DNA from: Mycobacterium persicum | GTDB taxonomy: Bacteria; Actinomycetota; Actinomycetes; Mycobacteriales; Mycobacteriaceae | Length of the DNA: 64,000 nt | Direction: 5' to 3' | NCBI RefSeq assembly: GCF_002086675.1 | Contig: NZ_MVIF01000001.1 | Coordinates: 186,001 to 250,000 of the forward strand | Shown: positions 46,406-57,777 of the stretch, piece after piece | Numbering within the stretch: the stretch's first letter is position 1 | How the letters are laid out: every line of letters starts with the position of its first letter | Translations under genes and position numbers: made by a program | The notes under the pieces: generated by a model | What the model was told of the DNA's origin: nothing | What the model saw: the letters and a program-made list of their open reading frames with translations, nothing else | Databases searched by the model: none

Positions 46406-47311
46406 GTGGAGGTCCGCAGCGGCACCGCGGTCGCGGGGCAGATGAAGCTGTACTACGAGGACATGGGTGACCCGGACGACCCACCCGTGCTGCTGATCAT
46501 GGGTCTGGGCGCCCAACTGCTGCTGTGGCGGACCGCCTTCTGCGAGAAACTCGTCGCCCAGGGCCTGCGCGTCATCCGTTACGACAACCGCGACGTCGGC
46601 CTGTCCAGCAGGACCGAGCACGCCGACCCCGCCCAGTCGATGCTCGCGCGGCTGCTGCGCTTCTGGTTCGGCCTGCGCAGCCAGGCCGCATACACGCTGG
46701 AGGACATGACCGACGACGCGGCCGCGCTGTTGGACCACCTGGAGATCGACCACGCCCACATCGTCGGCGCGTCGATGGGCGGCATGATCGCCCAGGTTTT
46801 CGCGGCACGGTTCCCGGAGCGGACAAAGGCCTTGGCGATCATCTTCTCCAGCAACAACAGAGCGTGCCTGCGACCGCCGGCACTGCGCGCCTTGCGGGCC
46901 ATGCTCAACGGCCCACCGCCGGGCTCGCCGCGCGAGGTGGTAGTGGACAACGTCGTGCGGGTCACCAGGATCACGGGCAGTCCCGGCTATCGCCTGCCCG
47001 AGGAGCGTGTCAGGGCCGACGCGGCCGAGAACTACGATCGCAGCTTCGACCCGTTGGGCGTGCGCCGACAGTTCAACGCGGTCCTGGGCAGTGGCAGCCT
47101 GCTCCACTACAACCGGCGCATCACGGCGCCGACCGTGGTGATCCACGGCCGAAAGGACATAATGGTGCGGCCTTCCAATGGCCGCGCGGTCGCCCGCGCG
47201 ATCGATGACGCCCGACTGGTGTTGTTCGACAGGATGGGCCACGATCTGCCCGAGCCGTTATGGGACGGGGTGATCAGTGTCCTGATGAGCAACTTTGCCA
47301 GGGCCGGCTGA
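46406..47311 (+). CDS. lipG: Alpha/beta hydrolase LipG
   Basis: 301 residues from the GTG at 46406, which has GGAGG 4 bases upstream; this equals the length I recall for Rv0646c. A GTG at 46385 that overlaps the previous stop is the alternative. The hydrolase fold shows MGLGAQLLLWR for the oxyanion loop, the nucleophile elbow GASMGGMIA, an Asp in HGRKDIMVRP and the final His in MGHDLP. LipG is reported to have phospholipase and thioesterase activities. Its conserved place before mmaA1 suggests a link to mycolic acid metabolism. An 11-base tandem repeat (CTTGAACGAGG twice) follows the stop. Confidence 0.9.
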   Translation: MEVRSGTAVAGQMKLYYEDMGDPDDPPVLLIMGLGAQLLLWRTAFCEKLVAQGLRVIRYDNRDVGLSSRTEHADPAQSMLARLLRFWFGLRSQAAYTLEDMTDDAAALLDHLEIDHAHIVGASMGGMIAQVFAARFPERTKALAIIFSSNNRACLRPPALRALRAMLNGPPPGSPREVVVDNVVRVTRITGSPGYRLPEERVRADAAENYDRSFDPLGVRRQFNAVLGSGSLLHYNRRITAPTVVIHGRKDIMVRPSNGRAVARAIDDARLVLFDRMGHDLPEPLWDGVISVLMSNFARAG

Positions 47312-47342
47312 GTCTTGAACGAGGCTTGAACGAGGATTGTAG

Positions 47343-48227
<885 letters not shown>

Positions 48228-48384
48228 CCTTGCACCGGCTCTGGCCTGCGCAGACTCGGTCGTGATTTAGTGCTGCGGCGCCAAATCGGATAACATTCCC
48301 CGAGCACATGGGGGAGCGTTTTTCGGTGCATCTTATGTGAGCACCGTAGGGCCGGTCCTGGCCCGGAAAGGCATTCATAAGGTC

Positions 48385-49248
48385 ATGGCTGAACAACTGA
48401 CGCCGCATTTCGACGACGTGCAGGCGCACTACGACTTGTCCGACGACTTCTTCCGGCTGTTCCTGGACCCGACCCAGACCTACAGCTGCGCCTACTTCGA
48501 GCGCGACGACATGACGCTGGAAGAGGCCCAGATCGCCAAGATCGACCTGGCGCTGGGCAAGCTGGGCCTGCAGCCGGGCATGACGCTGCTCGACGTGGGC
48601 TGCGGCTGGGGGGCCACCATGCGCCGGGCCATCGAGAAGTACGACGTCAACGTCATCGGCCTGACCTTGTCGAAGAACCAGGCCGCCCACGTCCAGAAGA
48701 CCTTCGACGAGATGGACACCGCGCGCAGCAGGACGGTGTTACTGAAGGGCTGGGAACAGTTCGACCAGCCCGTCGACCGGATCGTGTCCATCGGCGCCTT
48801 CGAGCACTTCGGCCACGACCGCTACGACGACTTCTTCGCCATGGCACACCGGGTCCTGCCCGCCGACGGCGTGATGCTGCTGCACACCATCACCGGACTG
48901 ACCGGACCGCAGATCGTCGAGCGCGGCATGCCGATGACCTTCGAGATGGCGCGCTTCATCAAGTTCATCGTGACCGAGATCTTTCCCGGCGGCCGGTTGC
49001 CGTCGATCGAGAAAGTCGAGGAGCACGCGGGCAAGGCCGGCTTCACCCTGACTCGGCGCCAGTCGCTGCAGCCGCACTACGCACGCACCTTGGACCTGTG
49101 GGCGCAGGCGCTGGAGGCACACCGGGACGAGGCCATCGCGATCCAGTCCGAAGGGGTCTACGAGCGCTACATGAAGTACCTGACCGGCTGCGCCAACGCG
49201 TTCCGCATCGGCTACATCGACGTCAACCAGTTCACCTTGGAGAGGTAG
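48385..49248 (+). CDS. mmaA2: Mycolic acid cyclopropane synthase MmaA2
   Basis: 287 residues from the ATG at 48385 (AAGG 3-4 bases upstream), the length of H37Rv MmaA2. Motifs are [35 protein letters not shown] and [16 protein letters not shown]. MmaA2 makes the distal cyclopropane of alpha-mycolates and takes part in methoxy mycolate cyclopropanation. A gap of 157 bases after mmaA1 includes a TAACAT element (about 48281) that could be a -10 box, so it may have its own promoter. Confidence 0.94.
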   Translation: MAEQLTPHFDDVQAHYDLSDDFFRLFLDPTQTYSCAYFERDDMTLEEAQIAKIDLALGKLGLQPGMTLLDVGCGWGATMRRAIEKYDVNVIGLTLSKNQAAHVQKTFDEMDTARSRTVLLKGWEQFDQPVDRIVSIGAFEHFGHDRYDDFFAMAHRVLPADGVMLLHTITGLTGPQIVERGMPMTFEMARFIKFIVTEIFPGGRLPSIEKVEEHAGKAGFTLTRRQSLQPHYARTLDLWAQALEAHRDEAIAIQSEGVYERYMKYLTGCANAFRIGYIDVNQFTLER

Positions 49249-49396
49249 TGACGGCGACCATCGCAGATCTCAGTCGGGTCCCAGTCGGGAAAAACCGGCC
49301 GCTCAGCGACTTTCGATGCGATGGATGCGCCCTGCCCGGTGTAGGGTGCCGTGGATGATCACCGCGTGAGGGTGCTCATCTGTTCTTGGAGGACAT

Positions 49397-50278
49397 ATGG
49401 CTGGTAAGACAACAAGTGCCGCAGGCACCCGGTCTAACTTGGACGACGTCCAGGCCCATTACGACATATCCAACGAGTTTTTCGCCCTTTTCGTCGATCC
49501 CACCCGCACCTACAGCTGCGCGTACTTCGAACGCGACGACATGACCCTGCACGAAGCGCAGCTCGCCAAGATCGACCTGACGCTGGACAAGCTGGGACTG
49601 CAGCCGGGGATGACGCTGCTCGACATTGGTTGCGGCTGGGGCTCGGTGCTCAAGCGCGCGGTCGAGAAGTACGACGTCAACGTCGTGGGGTTGACGCTTT
49701 CCAAGAACCAGCACGCCTACTGCCAGCAGGTGCTCGACGAGGTCGACAGCAGCCGCTCGCGTCGGGTGCTGTTGCGGGACTGGGCCGAGTTCACCGAACC
49801 GGTGGACCGCATCGTCGTCATCGAAGCGCTGGAGCACTTCGGCTTCCACCGCTATGACGACTTCTTCAAGTTCGCTTACCACGCCATGCCCGGCGACGGC
49901 GTGATGCTGTTGCACTCGATCACCGGGTTGCACGTCAAGCAGGTCATGGAACGCGGCATACCGTTGACCATGGAGATGGCCAAGTTCATCAGGTTCATCG
50001 TGACCGACATCTTCCCGGGCGGCCGGCTGCCGATGATCGAGACCGTCGAGGAGCACGCGCAGAAGGTCGGTTTCACGGTGACCCGCCGCCAGTCGCTGCA
50101 ACTGGACTTCGCCAAGACTCTGGACTTTTGGGCGGAGGCGCTTCAGGCGCGCAAGGACGAGGCGATCGCCATCCAGTCCGAGGAGGTCTACGAGCGCTAC
50201 ATGAAGTACCTGACCGGCTGCGCCAAGGCCTTCCGGATGGGCTACATCGACTGCAACCAGTTCACACTCGCCAAGTAG
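49397..50278 (+). CDS. mmaA3: Methoxy mycolic acid synthase MmaA3
   Basis: 293 residues, the length of H37Rv MmaA3. Ribosome site GGAGG precedes the ATG. It has [55 protein letters not shown] and HSITGLHVKQVMERGIPLTM, the last being closest to MmaA3. The enzyme O-methylates hydroxymycolate to give methoxymycolate. No frameshift or loss of an active-site residue is seen, so the strain should be able to make methoxy mycolates, provided the gene is expressed. Confidence 0.94.
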   Translation: MAGKTTSAAGTRSNLDDVQAHYDISNEFFALFVDPTRTYSCAYFERDDMTLHEAQLAKIDLTLDKLGLQPGMTLLDIGCGWGSVLKRAVEKYDVNVVGLTLSKNQHAYCQQVLDEVDSSRSRRVLLRDWAEFTEPVDRIVVIEALEHFGFHRYDDFFKFAYHAMPGDGVMLLHSITGLHVKQVMERGIPLTMEMAKFIRFIVTDIFPGGRLPMIETVEEHAQKVGFTVTRRQSLQLDFAKTLDFWAEALQARKDEAIAIQSEEVYERYMKYLTGCAKAFRMGYIDCNQFTLAK

Positions 50279-50332
50279 ACTCAGGTGCCACAGACGGGCT
50301 ATGGGTGCACACGCTCGCGTCGATAGGTAGTA

Positions 50333-50379
50333 ACGCCTCGGGGGTTTATCGGGCTGTTGCACAAGTCAAACCGAGGCGT
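50333..50379. promoter_or_regulatory. Inverted repeat in the mmaA3-mmaA4 spacer
   Basis: ACGCCTCGG and its exact complement CCGAGGCGT are separated by 29 bases, between the mmaA3 stop and the mmaA4 start. It could be a long hairpin affecting read-through between the two genes, or a regulator site. Function not shown. Confidence 0.3.
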
Positions 50380-50425
50380 CGCATGCGTTCGGGCAATGAA
50401 CACTATCCAGGAGAACAGGACGACA

Positions 50426-51325
50426 ATGGCTGACAAGGCGCCGACACAGACGAAGACCCGGACGCGCTCGGAGGACATCCAGGCGCACTACGACGTCTCC
50501 GATGACTTCTTCGCCCTGTTTCAAGACCCGACCCGGACCTACAGCTGCGCCTACTTCGAGCGGGACGACATGACACTCGAAGAAGCTCAGTACGCCAAGA
50601 TCGACCTCAACCTGGACAAGTTGGACCTCAAGCCGGGTATGACGCTGCTCGACATCGGCTGCGGTTGGGGTACCACGATGCGGCGGGCCGTCGAGCGCTT
50701 CGACGTCAACGTCATCGGCCTGACCCTGTCCAAGAACCAGCACGCCCGCTGTGAGCAGGTGCTGGCCTCCGTCGACAGCAACCGCTCGCGTCAGGTGCGG
50801 CTGCAAGGCTGGGAGGACTTCACCGAGCCCGTCGACAGGATCGTCTCCATCGAGGCCTTCGAGCACTTCGGACACGAGAACTACGACGACTTCTTCAAAC
50901 GGTGTTTCGACATCATGCCCGAGGACGGCCGGATGACCGTCCAGAGTAGCGTCGGCTATCACCCGTTCGAGATGGCCGCCCGCGGCAAGAAGCTGAGCTT
51001 CGAGACGGCGCGCTTCATCAAGTTCATCATCACCGAGATCTTTCCCGGCGGTCGGCTGCCGTCGACCGAGATGATGGTCGAACACGGCGAGAAGGCCGGT
51101 TTCGTCGTCCCCGAACCGCTTTCGCTGCGCCCGCATTACATCAAGACGTTGCGGATCTGGGGTGACACGCTGGAGTCCAATCGGGAGAAGGCCATCGAGG
51201 TCACCTCCGAAGAGGTCTACAACCGGTACATGAAGTACCTGCGCGGCTGCGAGCACTACTTCACCGACGAGATGCTCGACTGCAGCCTGGTCACCTACCT
51301 CAAGCCGGGCGCCGTCGCCGCCTAG
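50426..51325 (+). CDS. mmaA4: Hydroxymycolate synthase MmaA4 (Hma)
   Basis: 299 residues from the ATG at 50426, with AGGA 6 bases upstream. MmaA4 adds a methyl and a hydroxyl at the distal double bond, the first step to keto and methoxy mycolates. Motifs are [39 protein letters not shown], the MmaA4-specific [18 protein letters not shown] and a distinct C terminus ([20 protein letters not shown]). One difference catches the eye: after the active-site Cys the sequence is [12 protein letters not shown] as in the paralogues, whereas I recall FEPPELTLEEAQ in H37Rv MmaA4. Confidence 0.94.
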   Translation: MADKAPTQTKTRTRSEDIQAHYDVSDDFFALFQDPTRTYSCAYFERDDMTLEEAQYAKIDLNLDKLDLKPGMTLLDIGCGWGTTMRRAVERFDVNVIGLTLSKNQHARCEQVLASVDSNRSRQVRLQGWEDFTEPVDRIVSIEAFEHFGHENYDDFFKRCFDIMPEDGRMTVQSSVGYHPFEMAARGKKLSFETARFIKFIITEIFPGGRLPSTEMMVEHGEKAGFVVPEPLSLRPHYIKTLRIWGDTLESNREKAIEVTSEEVYNRYMKYLRGCEHYFTDEMLDCSLVTYLKPGAVAA

Positions 51326-51412
51326 TTGGTGTCGGATTAAGGCTGCGCGGTTCGTCTAACAGGTAGAGAGTGGAGCACAGGGCTTCGCTCACTGCCGGAT
51401 GAGGTGACCACG

Positions 51413-52108
51413 ATGCAGTACTTCGCCCTATTGATCAGCCAGGAGCGCGACCGCACGCCCGACGAGCGGGCCAGCGAGATGGCGGCCTACGAGGCCTTTC
51501 ACACCAGGGTGGCTTCGGCGATCCGCGGAGGTGACGCGCTGCTGCCGGCGGCGACCGGCGTGCGCATCACCGGCGGACCCGACGCGCCGATCGTCACCGA
51601 CGGCCCATTCGCCGAGACCGCGGAGGTGGCCGGCGGCTACTACGTGTTCGAAGCCGAAAACCTGGAAGAGGCACTGGCTTTGGCGCGCGACGTCCCCGCC
51701 GCCAAGCACGGCGCGGTGGAGGTATGGCCGATGTTCGGCAGCTTCGAACCCGCCCGGCGGGAAGGCAGCCAGTGGCTGGCACTGCTGCTGGAACCGCCAT
51801 CGAACGCGGTCGCGCCGGGCAGCCCCGAATGGCAGGCGTTGGCCGCGCCGCACCACGAATTCATGGCCGCAGCCGGCGATCACATCACCGGCGGAGCCGC
51901 CCTGCATGAACCGTCCACCGCGACCACCGTGCGGGTGCATGGCGGCGAGGTCCTCATCACCGACGGTCCCTACGCCGAGGGCGCCGAGGTGGCCAACGGC
52001 TTCTATGTGCTCAGCGCAGCCGACCGCGACGAGGCCGTCAAGCTCGCGTCGATGATCCCGGCCTCCGCCGTGCAGCTACGTCAGCAGGCCGGTGTATCCG
52101 GACTGTAG
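51413..52108 (+). CDS. Tandem YCII/DGPF-domain protein
   Basis: 231 residues made of two YCII-like (DGPF) domains in a row. Each has the mark VTDGPFAETAEVAGGYYVFE (first) or ITDGPYAEGAEVANGFYVLS (second). The ATG at 51413, eight bases after GAGG, is preferred to a GTG 9 bases upstream. DGPF proteins are the regular neighbours of ECF42 sigma factors, and the next gene is one. Their biochemical role is not established. I do not remember this gene pair at this place in H37Rv. Confidence 0.88.
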   Translation: MQYFALLISQERDRTPDERASEMAAYEAFHTRVASAIRGGDALLPAATGVRITGGPDAPIVTDGPFAETAEVAGGYYVFEAENLEEALALARDVPAAKHGAVEVWPMFGSFEPARREGSQWLALLLEPPSNAVAPGSPEWQALAAPHHEFMAAAGDHITGGAALHEPSTATTVRVHGGEVLITDGPYAEGAEVANGFYVLSAADRDEAVKLASMIPASAVQLRQQAGVSGL

Positions 52109-52113
52109 CGCCG

Positions 52114-53331
52114 ATGGTCAACCTGGACGGCGTCTTCCGTCGCGAATGGGGTCCGGCCGTCGCCGCGATCGCCCGGTGGTCCGGCGACCTCACCATTGCC
52201 GAAGACGCCGTCCAGGAGGCCTGCGCAGAAGCGCTTCGCACCTGGCCGCGTGATGGACTGCCGGATCGCCCCGGAGGGTGGCTGGTAACGGTCGCCCGCA
52301 ACCGCGTCCGGGACCGACTTCGCCGCGAAGCTGCGCGACCCGGAAAGGAAATGGCGGCCGTGATAGACGAGATTCGGGCGCGTACCGATGACACCGACCC
52401 GCATCCGGTTCGCGACGACGAGCTACGGATGGTGTTCACCTGCGCCCATCCGGCATTGGACCGGCAGTCGCACTTGGCGCTCACACTGCGGCTGGTGTCC
52501 GGGCTGACCGTCGCGGAGATCGCCCGCGCGCTGCTGCAGACCGAGACGGCGGTCGGTCAGCGAATTACCCGCGCCAAGAACAAGATTCGTCGTGCCAATA
52601 TCCCGCTGCGGGTGCCGCCCGCCGAACTGCTGGCCGAGCGGACGCCGCACGTGCTCGGCTGCATCTACTCGGTGTTCACCGAGGGCTATTGGTCCACGGC
52701 AGGTCCGTCGGCGATTCGTGACGAACTGTGCGACGAGGGAATCCGGCTGGCCGGAGAGCTGTGCGCTTTGATGCCGCGCGAGCCGGAGGCGCACGCCTTG
52801 GCGGCCCTTGTGCTGCTGCACGATTCGCGGCGAGCGACGCGGGTGGACGCCTCCGGGGCGCTGGTGCCGCTGGAGGAACAGGACCGTCACCGCTGGGACG
52901 GCGACCGCATCACCCGCGGCCTGGACCGGCTCCAGCAGGCCCGCGGATCGACCGGACCGTACCTGCCGCAGGCGGTCATCGCAGCCTTGCATGCGACGGC
53001 ACCTTCTTGGGAACAGACCGACTGGACCGCGATCTGCGCGGCCTACGACCGGCTACTGCAGCTGACCGACTCTCCGGTGGTGCTGGCCAACCGAGCGCTC
53101 GCGGTTGGTTTCCGCGACGGCGCCGGCGCCGGTTTGGCGGCACTGGAAAGGGTGGCTCACGACCCGCGACTGGCCAGGTCGAACCTGGTCGCCTCGGTGC
53201 GTGCCGATCTGCTGCGACGCGCCGGACGCCGATCCGAAGCCCTGGTCTGGTACCGAAAGGCGTTGGACGCCAACGGTTCCGAGCCGGGTCGGGCATTCCT
53301 GCGGCGCCGCATCGCCGAGTGCGGTGGCTAA
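52114..53331 (+). CDS. ECF42-type RNA polymerase sigma factor with C-terminal TPR-like extension
   Basis: 405 residues, far longer than the roughly 190 of a plain ECF sigma factor. Region 2 is near residues 10-85 (DLTIAEDAVQEACAEALRTW) and region 4 near 125-165 (LRLVSGLTVAEIARALLQTE followed by TAVGQRITRAKNKIRR). The rest is the DUF6596/TPR-like helical extension of the ECF42 group (HVLGCIYSVFTEGYW, EPEAHALAALVLLHDSRRA, LANRALAVGF). No anti-sigma factor is nearby; the extension is thought to replace it. The gene begins 5 bases after the DGPF stop. It ends beside a palindromic repeat. Confidence 0.9.
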   Translation: MVNLDGVFRREWGPAVAAIARWSGDLTIAEDAVQEACAEALRTWPRDGLPDRPGGWLVTVARNRVRDRLRREAARPGKEMAAVIDEIRARTDDTDPHPVRDDELRMVFTCAHPALDRQSHLALTLRLVSGLTVAEIARALLQTETAVGQRITRAKNKIRRANIPLRVPPAELLAERTPHVLGCIYSVFTEGYWSTAGPSAIRDELCDEGIRLAGELCALMPREPEAHALAALVLLHDSRRATRVDASGALVPLEEQDRHRWDGDRITRGLDRLQQARGSTGPYLPQAVIAALHATAPSWEQTDWTAICAAYDRLLQLTDSPVVLANRALAVGFRDGAGAGLAALERVAHDPRLARSNLVASVRADLLRRAGRRSEALVWYRKALDANGSEPGRAFLRRRIAECGG

Positions 53332-53337
53332 CACCGC

Positions 53338-53395
53338 CGAGCAGACACAGAATCGCATCGCTCCGGCGATGGTTGTGCGATTCCGCGTCTGCTCG
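53338..53395. repeat. Intergenic palindrome, GAGCAG...AGAATCG type, copy 2
   Basis: Arms of 20 bases (CGAGCAGACACAGAATCGCA) with 2 mismatches around an 18-base centre. It is the second copy of the element at 25240-25300. It lies between the convergent stops of the sigma factor (53331) and rplA (53405) genes, so it may act as a terminator for both. Confidence 0.75.
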
Positions 53396-53404
53396 CCGGG
53401 GAAA

Positions 53405-54112
53405 TCAGGCCTCGGCGAAGTTGCGGGTGACGGACGGGTCGACCGGAATGCCGGGGCCGGTCGTCGTCGACACGGTGATCTTCTTCAGATAGCGGCCCTT
53501 CGATGCCGACGGCTTGAGCCGCAGCACCTCGTCGAGAGCGGCGCCATAGTTTTCGGCCAGCCGCGTCTCGTCGAACGACGCCTTGCCGATGACGAAGTGC
53601 AGGTTGGCTTGCTTGTCCACCCGGAAGTTGATTTTGCCGCCCTTGATGTCGGCGACGGCCTTGGCGACGTCGGGTGTGACGGTGCCGGTCTTGGGGTTGG
53701 GCATCAGGCCGCGCGGGCCCAGCACCCGCGCGATGCGACCTACCTTGGCCATCTGATCGGGCGTCGCGATTGCGGCGTCGAAGTCCAAGAACCCGCCCTG
53801 AATCTTCTCGATCAGGTCGTCACTGCCGACAACGTCGGCTCCCGCGGCGACGGCGGCATCGGCCTTTTCCCCTACCGCGAACACCGCGACCCGGGCGGTC
53901 TTGCCGGTGCCGTGGGGCAGGTTGACGGTGCCGCGTACCATCTGATCGGCCTTGCGCGGGTCAACCCCGAGCCGAATCGCCACCTCGACGGTCGCGTCCT
54001 GCTTGGTCGACGACGTCTCCTTGGCGAGCTTGGCCGCCTCCAGCGGCGTATAGAGCTTGCTGCGATCCACCTTCTCGGCGGCGGCGCGGTATGCCTTGCT
54101 GGTCTTGCTCAT
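53405..54112 (-). CDS. rplA: 50S ribosomal protein L1
   Basis: 235 residues, equal to H37Rv L1. It starts [19 protein letters not shown], has the L1 signature [15 protein letters not shown] and the conserved [19 protein letters not shown] segment near the C terminus. It binds 23S rRNA at the E-site stalk and in many bacteria represses its own mRNA. It follows rplK by about 98 bases on the same transcript. Confidence 0.98.
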   Translation of the reverse strand: MSKTSKAYRAAAEKVDRSKLYTPLEAAKLAKETSSTKQDATVEVAIRLGVDPRKADQMVRGTVNLPHGTGKTARVAVFAVGEKADAAVAAGADVVGSDDLIEKIQGGFLDFDAAIATPDQMAKVGRIARVLGPRGLMPNPKTGTVTPDVAKAVADIKGGKINFRVDKQANLHFVIGKASFDETRLAENYGAALDEVLRLKPSASKGRYLKKITVSTTTGPGIPVDPSVTRNFAEA

Positions 54113-54210
54113 ATCCGATATCCAATCTGGTGTTGGGTCGTGGTTTCCAACGGGCCGAAGCGAGCCCTCCCACGCGGGTTTGATCCCGGCCTATGCAGAC
54201 CTACGCCGTA

Positions 54211-54642
54211 CTACTCAACGGTGATGCCCATCGACCGGGCGGTGCCGGCGATGATCTTGGCCGCGGCGTCGATGTCGTTGGCGTTGAGGTCGGTCTTCTT
54301 GGTCTCGGCGATCTCGCGGACCTGATCCCAGGTGACCTTGGCGACCTTGTTCTTGTGCGGCTCCGCCGAACCTTTCGCCACACCTGCGGCCTTGAGCAGC
54401 AGCTTGGCCGCGGGCGGCGTCTTCAGCGCAAAAGTGAAGCTGCGGTCCTCGTAGACCGTGATCTCCACCGGGATGACCTGGCCGCGCTGGCTCTCCGTTG
54501 CGGCGTTGTACGCCTTGCAGAACTCCATGATGTTGACGCCGTGCTGACCGAGCGCGGGGCCAACCGGCGGCGCGGGGTTGGCCTGACCCGCCACGATCTG
54601 CAGTTTGATCAGCCCGGCGACCTTCTTCTTCTTCGGGGGCAT
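54211..54642 (-). CDS. rplK: 50S ribosomal protein L11
   Basis: 143 residues. N-terminal [20 protein letters not shown] with [20 protein letters not shown], and the C-terminal rRNA-binding domain through [21 protein letters not shown]11 with L10 forms the GTPase centre and is the site of thiopeptide binding. It lies between nusG (gap of 55 bases) and rplA. The start reads PPKKKK, one residue longer than in H37Rv. Confidence 0.98.
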   Translation of the reverse strand: MPPKKKKVAGLIKLQIVAGQANPAPPVGPALGQHGVNIMEFCKAYNAATESQRGQVIPVEITVYEDRSFTFALKTPPAAKLLLKAAGVAKGSAEPHKNKVAKVTWDQVREIAETKKTDLNANDIDAAAKIIAGTARSMGITVE

Positions 54643-54697
54643 GGCGACTCGATTGTTCCTTCCTGGTTAAACCTGGTTGATGCGCTGTGCGGGCCGG

Positions 54698-55432
<735 letters not shown>

Positions 55433-55445
55433 TCACTGCCAAGTC

Positions 55446-55961
55446 TTAGCCGAACACCAGCATCACGAGCCTGCCCAGGCCGAGATCGGCGCCGCCCACC
55501 AGCGCCACCATGAAGGCAAGGAATACCAGCACCACCGACGTGTAGGTGATCATCTGCTTGCGGTTTGGCCAGATCACTTTCCGCATCTCGGCCACAACCT
55601 GCTTGATGTAGTTGTAGACGAAGATGAACGGGTTGGCCGAGCGCGCGGCCGGCCTTCCGGCCTTCGTGGTTTTCTTGGCCTTCACCGACTTCTTCGCCGA
55701 TGTCTTAGCAGACTTCTCAGCCGACTTCGTGTCTTTCTTGGCGGAGCCCTTCTTCGAGATCTCGGTCGCGGTCGACGACTCCGTGTCCTCGGCGTCCTCG
55801 TCGGCCGATACCACACGCTGCCGAGACCGCTTGCCGGTCGGTCGTTGCGGCCGCACCACGGACTTCGTCACCACGGCCGTGCGACCACCGCTGTCGCTGC
55901 CGTCCTCGGTTGCGCCGCCGTCGCTTACGGCGCCGTCGGCGGCGTCGCGCTCGTCGCTCAC
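55446..55961 (-). CDS. secE: Preprotein translocase subunit SecE with long N-terminal extension
   Basis: 171 residues. The conserved SecE part is the last 60 residues ([40 protein letters not shown]), with one transmembrane helix. The first 110 residues are a charged, low-complexity Lys/Ser/Ala/Thr stretch ([20 protein letters not shown]), common in Actinobacteria and probably disordered. It clamps the SecY channel. The GTG start has AGGAG 6 bases upstream. The tRNA-Trp gene lies about 95 bases before it. Confidence 0.95.
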   Translation of the reverse strand: MSDERDAADGAVSDGGATEDGSDSGGRTAVVTKSVVRPQRPTGKRSRQRVVSADEDAEDTESSTATEISKKGSAKKDTKSAEKSAKTSAKKSVKAKKTTKAGRPAARSANPFIFVYNYIKQVVAEMRKVIWPNRKQMITYTSVVLVFLAFMVALVGGADLGLGRLVMLVFG

Positions 55962-56055
55962 CGCGTGCTCCTTTGTTCGCTAACTATCACGCCAGCCGTC
56001 CCGGTAAGACTGGGGATCCTCCCCAGTGTCCAGCATGGCACGTCTTTGCCTTCAG

Positions 56056-56128
<73 letters not shown>

Positions 56129-56338
56129 TCGCGGTTGGCAGGCCAACCTACTCCTGCCGGGGCTTACATGACACGAGCGCACCCCGGTCGGTGGTCACGA
56201 ACCGAAGTGAGACAATTCGTTCGTCTCGCTCCCGTCGCCGGCTTCGCTCGACCGACTCACGGAAAAGTGCGCTGATGTTGGGAAACCCCGGGGTCCGAGT
56301 GTACTAGAGTCTACCCAGGCGCCGGTGCCAGATACTAA

Positions 56339-56839
56339 TTACGCAGTCCTGATGACCTGCCCGGATTCCTTGTCCCATTTGAGTTTGGCGGAGCCGTCGC
56401 CCTGCTGACCCATCAGGGTGGTGTAGGCCTCCAGCACCAGCTCGCCGTCGTCGTTGTGGCAGGTGTTCTTGGTGACGACGATATCTGCGCCGAAACGCTC
56501 GTCCACGGAGTGGATGTCCATCCGGGCCCACAGCTTGTCCCCGGCGAACACCGGCTTGTAGAACACGAACCGCTGGTCGACCTGGACGATCTGCATGGTC
56601 TCCATGCCGATGTCGACGTGCCGGAAGAAATCGAGCTGCACCAGCTTGGCCAGGATCGTCACGAAGGTCATGGGCGCCACGATCGCGTCGTAGCCCAGCT
56701 CGGCGGCCGCGTCCTCTTCGAAATAAGCCGGGTGGTCGCACTTGATGGCTTGGGCAAACTGGCGGAGTTGCTCGCGGCCCACAATGAAGTAGTCGGGGTA
56801 GCGCCAGATCATCCCGCGGATATCGGTCTTCAAGGCCAT
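56339..56839 (-). CDS. hadC: (3R)-hydroxyacyl-ACP dehydratase subunit HadC
   Basis: 166 residues from the ATG at 56839, equal to H37Rv HadC. It is the non-catalytic hot-dog subunit that pairs with HadB in the HadBC dehydratase, which removes water from long hydroxyacyl-AcpM late in FAS-II mycolate elongation. Segments match HadA-like folds: GREQLRQFAQAIKCDHPAYF, AELGYDAIVAPMTFVTILAK, DQRFVFYKPVFAGDKLW. Start is 2 bases after the hadB stop. The frame is open further upstream in hadB. Confidence 0.95.
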   Translation of the reverse strand: MALKTDIRGMIWRYPDYFIVGREQLRQFAQAIKCDHPAYFEEDAAAELGYDAIVAPMTFVTILAKLVQLDFFRHVDIGMETMQIVQVDQRFVFYKPVFAGDKLWARMDIHSVDERFGADIVVTKNTCHNDDGELVLEAYTTLMGQQGDGSAKLKWDKESGQVIRTA

Positions 56840-56841
56840 GG

Positions 56842-57270
56842 CTACGCCAATTTCGCCGACGCGATCGCCCGCCCGAAGATCTTCTTGCCGCCAGTGGTGG
56901 CAGTGAGCGCGATGGTGACCGACTTGCTGTCCGGATCCACCGACTTCACCCGGCCGCTGAACACGAGCTCGGCGCCCTTGCCGTCGTTGGGCACCGGTAC
57001 CACCGCGGTGAACCGCACGTTGTACTCGGTGATCGCACCCGGATCCCCGACCCACGACGTGACGTAGCCACCGCCGATGCCCATCGTCAGCATGCCGTGG
57101 GCGATCGCGGTGTCCAGCCCGACGACCTTGGCGATGTCGTCGTCCCAGTGAATGGGGTTCAAGTCACCCGACACGCCCGCGTAGTTCACCAGATCCTGGC
57201 GGGTCAGCGGATAGACCCGCTCCGGAAGCTGGTCTCCGACCTTGACCGAACTGAACTCACGCAGCGCCAT
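56842..57270 (-). CDS. hadB: (3R)-hydroxyacyl-ACP dehydratase catalytic subunit HadB
   Basis: 142 residues, equal to H37Rv HadB. The hydratase-2 motif GDLNPIHWDD gives the catalytic Asp36 and His41; GLDTAIAHGMLTMGIGGGYV follows. HadB is shared by HadAB and HadBC, the dehydratases of the FAS-II cycle and targets of thiacetazone and isoxyl. It overlaps the hadA stop by 14 bases. All catalytic residues are present. Confidence 0.96.
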   Translation of the reverse strand: MALREFSSVKVGDQLPERVYPLTRQDLVNYAGVSGDLNPIHWDDDIAKVVGLDTAIAHGMLTMGIGGGYVTSWVGDPGAITEYNVRFTAVVPVPNDGKGAELVFSGRVKSVDPDSKSVTIALTATTGGKKIFGRAIASAKLA

Positions 57271-57736
57271 CTGAAAATCCCTCTTCCCCATCCTCGCCGG
57301 CACGCCCCGCGAGGGTCGTGTAGGTCTCCTGCACGATGTCACCGTCGTTGTTGGTGATGATGTTCTTGGTGACGATGATCTGGGTGCCGTGCGCCTCACG
57401 CATCGAATCCACATACACGTCGCAGTAGAGCTTGTCACCGGCAACGATCGGCTTCATGAATTTCAGCACCTGGTCGACCTGGACGATCTGGGCGTCCTGG
57501 ACGGCGATGTTCGCATGTTTGAAAAACGCCGATTGCGCCTTGTACCCGAACACGCAGATGAACGTCAACGGCGCCAACAGGCCGTCATAGCCGAGCTCCG
57601 CGGAGGCCTTCTCGTCGAAAAAGAAGGTGTCGTCGTTTTGCACGGCCTGGGCATGTTCGCGAATTTTCTCGCGCTCTACCTCGTAATGGTCGGGGTAGCG
57701 GTAATGCATCCCGACAATGTTGGTTGTCAGTGGCAC
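57257..57736 (-). CDS. hadA: (3R)-hydroxyacyl-ACP dehydratase subunit HadA
   Basis: 159 residues from a GTG at 57736 (VPLTTNIVGMHYRYPDHYEV). Non-catalytic partner of HadB in HadAB, which handles shorter meromycolate precursors. It has the hot-dog segments AQAVQNDDTFFFDEKASAEL and DQVLKFMKPIVAGDKLYCDV. The Cys that reacts with activated thiacetazone lies near residue 61 in H37Rv; the equivalent region here is LAPLTFICVFGYKA, with Cys in place. First gene of hadABC, 41 bases after rpmG; a weak ribosome site makes the start less sure. Confidence 0.94.
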   Translation of the reverse strand: MPLTTNIVGMHYRYPDHYEVEREKIREHAQAVQNDDTFFFDEKASAELGYDGLLAPLTFICVFGYKAQSAFFKHANIAVQDAQIVQVDQVLKFMKPIVAGDKLYCDVYVDSMREAHGTQIIVTKNIITNNDGDIVQETYTTLAGRAGEDGEEGFSDGAA

Positions 57737-57777
57737 GGCTATCGAATCTACCGAATCAGTTTGGCTACCGTATGTGG

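Noticed and set aside
56200-56260. GAGAC...GTCTC inverted repeat near the tRNA-Trp promoter
   Set aside because: Arms of only 5 bases around a 9-base centre; expected by chance in this sequence.
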